In this document: piece after piece, positions 61,070 through 64,000 of the stretch
Numbering within the stretch: position 1 is the first letter of the stretch
How the letters are laid out: the number at the start of each line of letters is the position of its first letter
Assembly (NCBI RefSeq): GCF_902806685.2
Contig: NC_048553.1
Coordinates: forward strand, 2,108,001-2,172,000
Source of the DNA: Maniola hyperantus
Lineage: Eukaryota > Arthropoda > Insecta > Lepidoptera > Nymphalidae
DNA length: 64,000 nucleotides
Direction of reading: 5' to 3'
The notes under the pieces: model-generated
The model's database searches: none
What the model saw: only the letters and a program-made list of their open reading frames with translations
What the model was told of the DNA's origin: nothing
Position numbers and translations under genes: made by a program

Positions 61070-61577
61070 ACGTCATATAAAAAATCGTGAAATGCAAGGG
61101 CAGTGTATATGTTTGAAATGAGCAGAGCAAATCAGTGATCAGTATTGGTTGGGTTGAATAAAGTTGATTAAAAATCAATGTACTTAAACAGCTGTTTTTT
61201 AGAAATCCCAAGTTAGAAAGGACATAAATATCGTTCCAGTGTATTAAGGAAATTTTTATGTAACAGACGTAAACAAACACAACCTCTAACGTGAAACGCA
61301 TAAACCACCTTCGTCCGTCATGGTTAAAAATAGAGATTTATTGATTTACTAGGAAATATCCTTGGTATGCTTACAGCTATGCTTTGGCATTCTGAGTCTG
61401 AAGTTACAAATATAAGTACATAGTTTATCGAAATCGTATAAACTATAACTAATATTGAAAACAACTAATTGTTGGTACTGAGCAATTAGATCATTGAGTC
61501 AGGTAAGTGTTCTTAGGGTTGGCGCATTTGCTGCAAAATTTGTCCGTGTCATTGCCAGATGATGAAAAACGGGCAGA
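61070..61577. other. no gene seen
   Basis: AT-rich intron sequence; no further TatD exon found here or in the rest of the window. Confidence 0.4.
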
Positions 61578-61980
61578 CGGCCCAAACTAACCGGCTCGTT
61601 GGAAAGCCTGGAGCACCGCAAAGACGTTAGCTCCCTATGCGTGTTCTATCGCCTGTATAATGGGGAGTGCTCTGAGGAGCGTTTTGACCTCATTCCACCC
61701 TCTTTTTTCTACAACCGCACCGCGCGCCACCGTAAGGAATTTCACCCTCACCATCTGGGTGTCTGGTGCACTTCGACCGTCCGCTGCGCCAGATCCTTCT
61801 TTCCACGCACGTGCAAACTGTGGAACCAACTCCCATCGGCGGTGTTCCCACTAGATTATAACATGGGGTTATTCAAGGGGCGGACCAACAAATTCCTAAA
61901 AGGCCGGCAACGCATCGGCGGCTCCTCTGGTGCTGCAAATGTTCATGGGCGGCGGTAATCTCGTTTGCTCGCTATATCTA
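61578..61980 (+). mobile_element. CR1-type LINE 3' end, well preserved
   Basis: LTGSLESLEHRKDVSSLCVF, RLYNGECSEERFDLIPPSFF, NRTARHRKEFHPHHLGVW and LFKGRTNKFLKGRQRIGG are read in one or two frames. 5' truncated. Confidence 0.75.
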
Positions 61981-61981
61981 T

Positions 61982-62047
61982 AAAAAAAAAAAAGACGGGC
62001 GGTGAGGCCGTCTATATGGCGGCCTCACCGCCCGTCTTTTTTTTTTT
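61982..62047. repeat. perfect 28-bp hairpin with A/T outer stem
   Basis: A12 then GACGGGCGGTGAGGCCG (61994-62010), 9-nt loop tctatatgg, then the exact complement (62020-62036) and T11. It sits directly at the 3' end of the CR1 copy. Confidence 0.9.
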
Positions 62048-62346
62048 GTCTGCCGACTTTGTTTCGGAGTAAAAGGTAATAGTAAGACAGGCATTGGCCT
62101 AGCTCTAAGATTAGTCTTTTTATTCCGGTATTCCGTTTCACAGTTTGGTAACTGATGAAATTGGTGTGAAATGAGCATATAATGCTAATTAACGTGCTCA
62201 TGAAGCAGATAATGAACACACTCATCTAATGAGTGACTCACGTCTCGCGCGATGTAAACAAAGGATGATATTGGATAGCCCCAATGACTATAATCTCTTG
62301 ATAACATACATGTTATGCCTGTTATAAATAACAATATTATGTAGCA

Positions 62347-62526
62347 CTAGATGATGCACGCAATTTAGTTCACACGACCTTAGGGTTTTCAAAAATACCG
62401 TGGGACTCTTTGATTTTCCAGGGCAAAAAGTAGCCTATGTCCATCCCCGGGGTGTATATAAGATATAACTCGGTACCTCAGAAAAAGTAGCTGACAGACG
62501 GACACTTTCGCATTCATAATATTAGT
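62347..62526 (-). mobile_element. short Helitron HelB
   Basis: CTAG at 62347, ggtttt, ccgtgggactctttgatttt, ctttcgcattcataatatta. Confidence 0.65.
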
Positions 62527-62529
62527 AAG

Positions 62530-62790
62530 TGTTTGACAACTAGTCAAATACTTTATCTTTTTAGAAAACGTCAGAACACGCGCTTAGTATGCGAGCTTCT
62601 ATGAAATACTGGCATGTGACGTCACAATGATTTGACGTGCTTTTTTAGTTTAATCGGTAATCTAAAATGGTTATTACACTTAAAACTAACAAAGGAAGTG
62701 GATTTTACGTATTTTGGAAGACCCTCTATTTTATAAGCACTGAGAATTCATTAATTTTTGACATAGGCAATTACAGTATTATAAAAAAAA
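62530..62790. repeat. unclassified dispersed repeat M, copy 2
   Basis: Matches 53465-53610 on both sides of an extra segment (about 62590-62697). Confidence 0.5.
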
Positions 62791-63157
62791 ATTAAGAACC
62801 TTTCGAAGGAGTTATTGCCCTTTGTACAGATAATAACCGAGTCAGAAAATGAGTTTATATTAAAATGCAATGTTTTTGACTTGAAACAGTTTTGACCTAT
62901 GGGTGCGTTATAATTCATAGCTTATCTTAGATCCAGTTGCATGACACGCGGTCAACCCGCTTTACTTTTTATTGGTGGTCAGAGTTTAACCGCGTCGTTT
63001 AACCGTAACCATACGTAACTTTAAGCGCCTGTCATGCATGACCTTAAGGCTTAGTCATAATCCCGTAATTGAATTCGATTGTAGTCGTTATGTATACAAA
63101 TCGGCTTAAACAAGCCTACTTATTACCAAACCTTTTGGGTTAAAGTAGTAGAAATTA

Positions 63158-63305
63158 TCATCATCATAATCATCAACCGATAGACGCCCACTGCTGGACA
63201 TAAGTCTCTTGTAGGGACTTCCTTACGCCACGGTCTTGCACCGCCTGAATCCAGCGGCTCCTTGCGACTCGTCCGATGTCGTCCGTCCACCTAGTGGGGG
63301 TCTTC
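63158..63305 (-). mobile_element. RTE-type LINE 3' end (reverse)
   Basis: (catcat)n, agacgcccactgctggacat, gcggctccttgcgactcgtc, cgtccacctagtgggggtct. Confidence 0.7.
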
Positions 63306-63429
63306 TAGTTTACCTTGTATGGGAGATAACACAAAGTAGTAAATATATACGTAATTAATCTTGTCTTCGTGTAAAAAAAATTGTGTTGCAACCAACAATT
63401 AGAAATTGAAACAAAAATTAGAATCCATT

Positions 63430-63685
63430 CTATCCGTACCTACTTTTATTACAAATGCGAAAGTAACTCTGTTAGTCTAAATATTTGTTATATTTGCACG
63501 GCTCAACGGCTGAACCGATCTTGACATAATAACATCGTGAGGAAACCTGCATGCCTGAGAGTTCTCCATAAAGTTCTCAAAGGTGTGAGAAATGTGCCAA
63601 TTCGCACTTGGACCCTTCTCATTCTGAGAGCAGACCTGTGCTCAGTAGTGAGCCGGCGATGGATCGATGATGATGAATTTAGGGA
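63430..63685 (+). mobile_element. HelB 5' fragment fused to SINE-E 3' body
   Basis: 63435-63525 (tccgtacctacttttattac, acggctcaacggctgaaccg) passes without a gap into aacatcgtgaggaaacctgc of SINE-E, ending gatggatcgatgatgatga. Confidence 0.55.
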
Positions 63686-63694
63686 ACTAACTCA

Positions 63695-63815
63695 ACTTAT
63701 CATCATCATCATCAACCGATAGACGTCCACTGCTGGACCTAGGCCACTTGTAGGGATTTCTACACGCCACGGTCTTTCGCCGCCTGAATCCAGCGGCTCC
63801 CTGCGAGTCGACTGA
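63695..63815 (-). mobile_element. RTE-type LINE 3' end (reverse)
   Basis: tcatcatcatcatc, gacgtccactgctggaccta, tccagcggctccctgcgagt. Confidence 0.65.
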
Positions 63816-64000
63816 TGTTATGATATGACTCAACTTATATTACTAGACTTTTACTAGAAATTTCAGAATATGTCCCTACATACTAAAATATAATAGTTAC
63901 CATTACATTCTGTTTTCTAAATATACGCTTAAAATAGTCTAACGAAAGGAATTCACCACGGGTTTGGAAAATTCCAGATAAACAAACGGTTTGAACGGAA

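Noticed and set aside
61068..61301. 77-codon minus-strand ORF in the TatD intron
   Set aside because: AT-rich, no motif, and lies antisense in an intron next to the decayed third exon copy.

Overview
The window looks like nuclear DNA of a moth or butterfly (Lepidoptera). The bulk is AT-rich. It carries very many short non-autonomous Helitrons of the Lep1 type (5' TC, 3' hairpin plus CTAG, A/T flanks), tRNA-derived SINEs, CR1-type and RTE-type LINE tails, and a short-LTR Ty3/gypsy element resembling Bombyx mag. Species cannot be told from the sequence. Family names come from recognition, not from a search. In this annotation HelA ends in gcgagcataagctag, HelB in gcgggcatcagctag, HelC begins on its reverse strand ctagctgccccggcgaac, and HelD carries ccgcggcttcgcccgcg. 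SINE-D has the head cctccctggcgcagtggt, SINE-E the head tagcctagtggttaggacg. Repeat C is the roughly 400-bp family running from ggccaagtgcgagtc to ggtacggaaccct.

Layout. 1-8.4 kb: one possible minus-strand host exon (mitochondrial-type N-terminus) in a dense mosaic of repeats. 8.4-14.4 kb: a near full-length two-ORF LINE with apurinic-type endonuclease, reverse transcriptase and RNase H, of R1/LOA-like organisation. 14.4-24.3 kb: repeats, plus a spliced minus-strand gene for an 84-residue single-pass membrane protein (21273-20255) and a broken two-exon transcript-like locus at 22.15-22.87 kb. 24.9-55.5 kb: a plus-strand gene for a cyclin-dependent-kinase-like kinase (CDKL1/CDKL4 type), rebuilt here exon by exon. 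All its splice phases match and the core model is 345 residues. A possible upstream first coding exon lies at 24989, and a possible alternative last exon at 55374. The first long intron holds a complete mag-like LTR element (26632-31319, antisense) with two identical 114-bp LTRs and a 5-bp target duplication. 57.3-61 kb: a small minus-strand membrane-protein ORF, and head-to-head with it the first three exons of a TatD-family nuclease gene that runs off the right edge.

The most unusual structures are two tandem exon duplications in host genes: four 160-bp copies of the kinase P-loop exon, and a phase-compatible second copy of the TatD metal-site exon. Others are the LINE ORF2, whose endonuclease domain begins upstream of its first ATG and overlaps ORF1, and three perfect long palindromes. 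A long-TIR element also carries a piece of a LINE RNase H. I found no rRNA, no convincing functional tRNA gene, no CRISPR and no bacterial-type operon.
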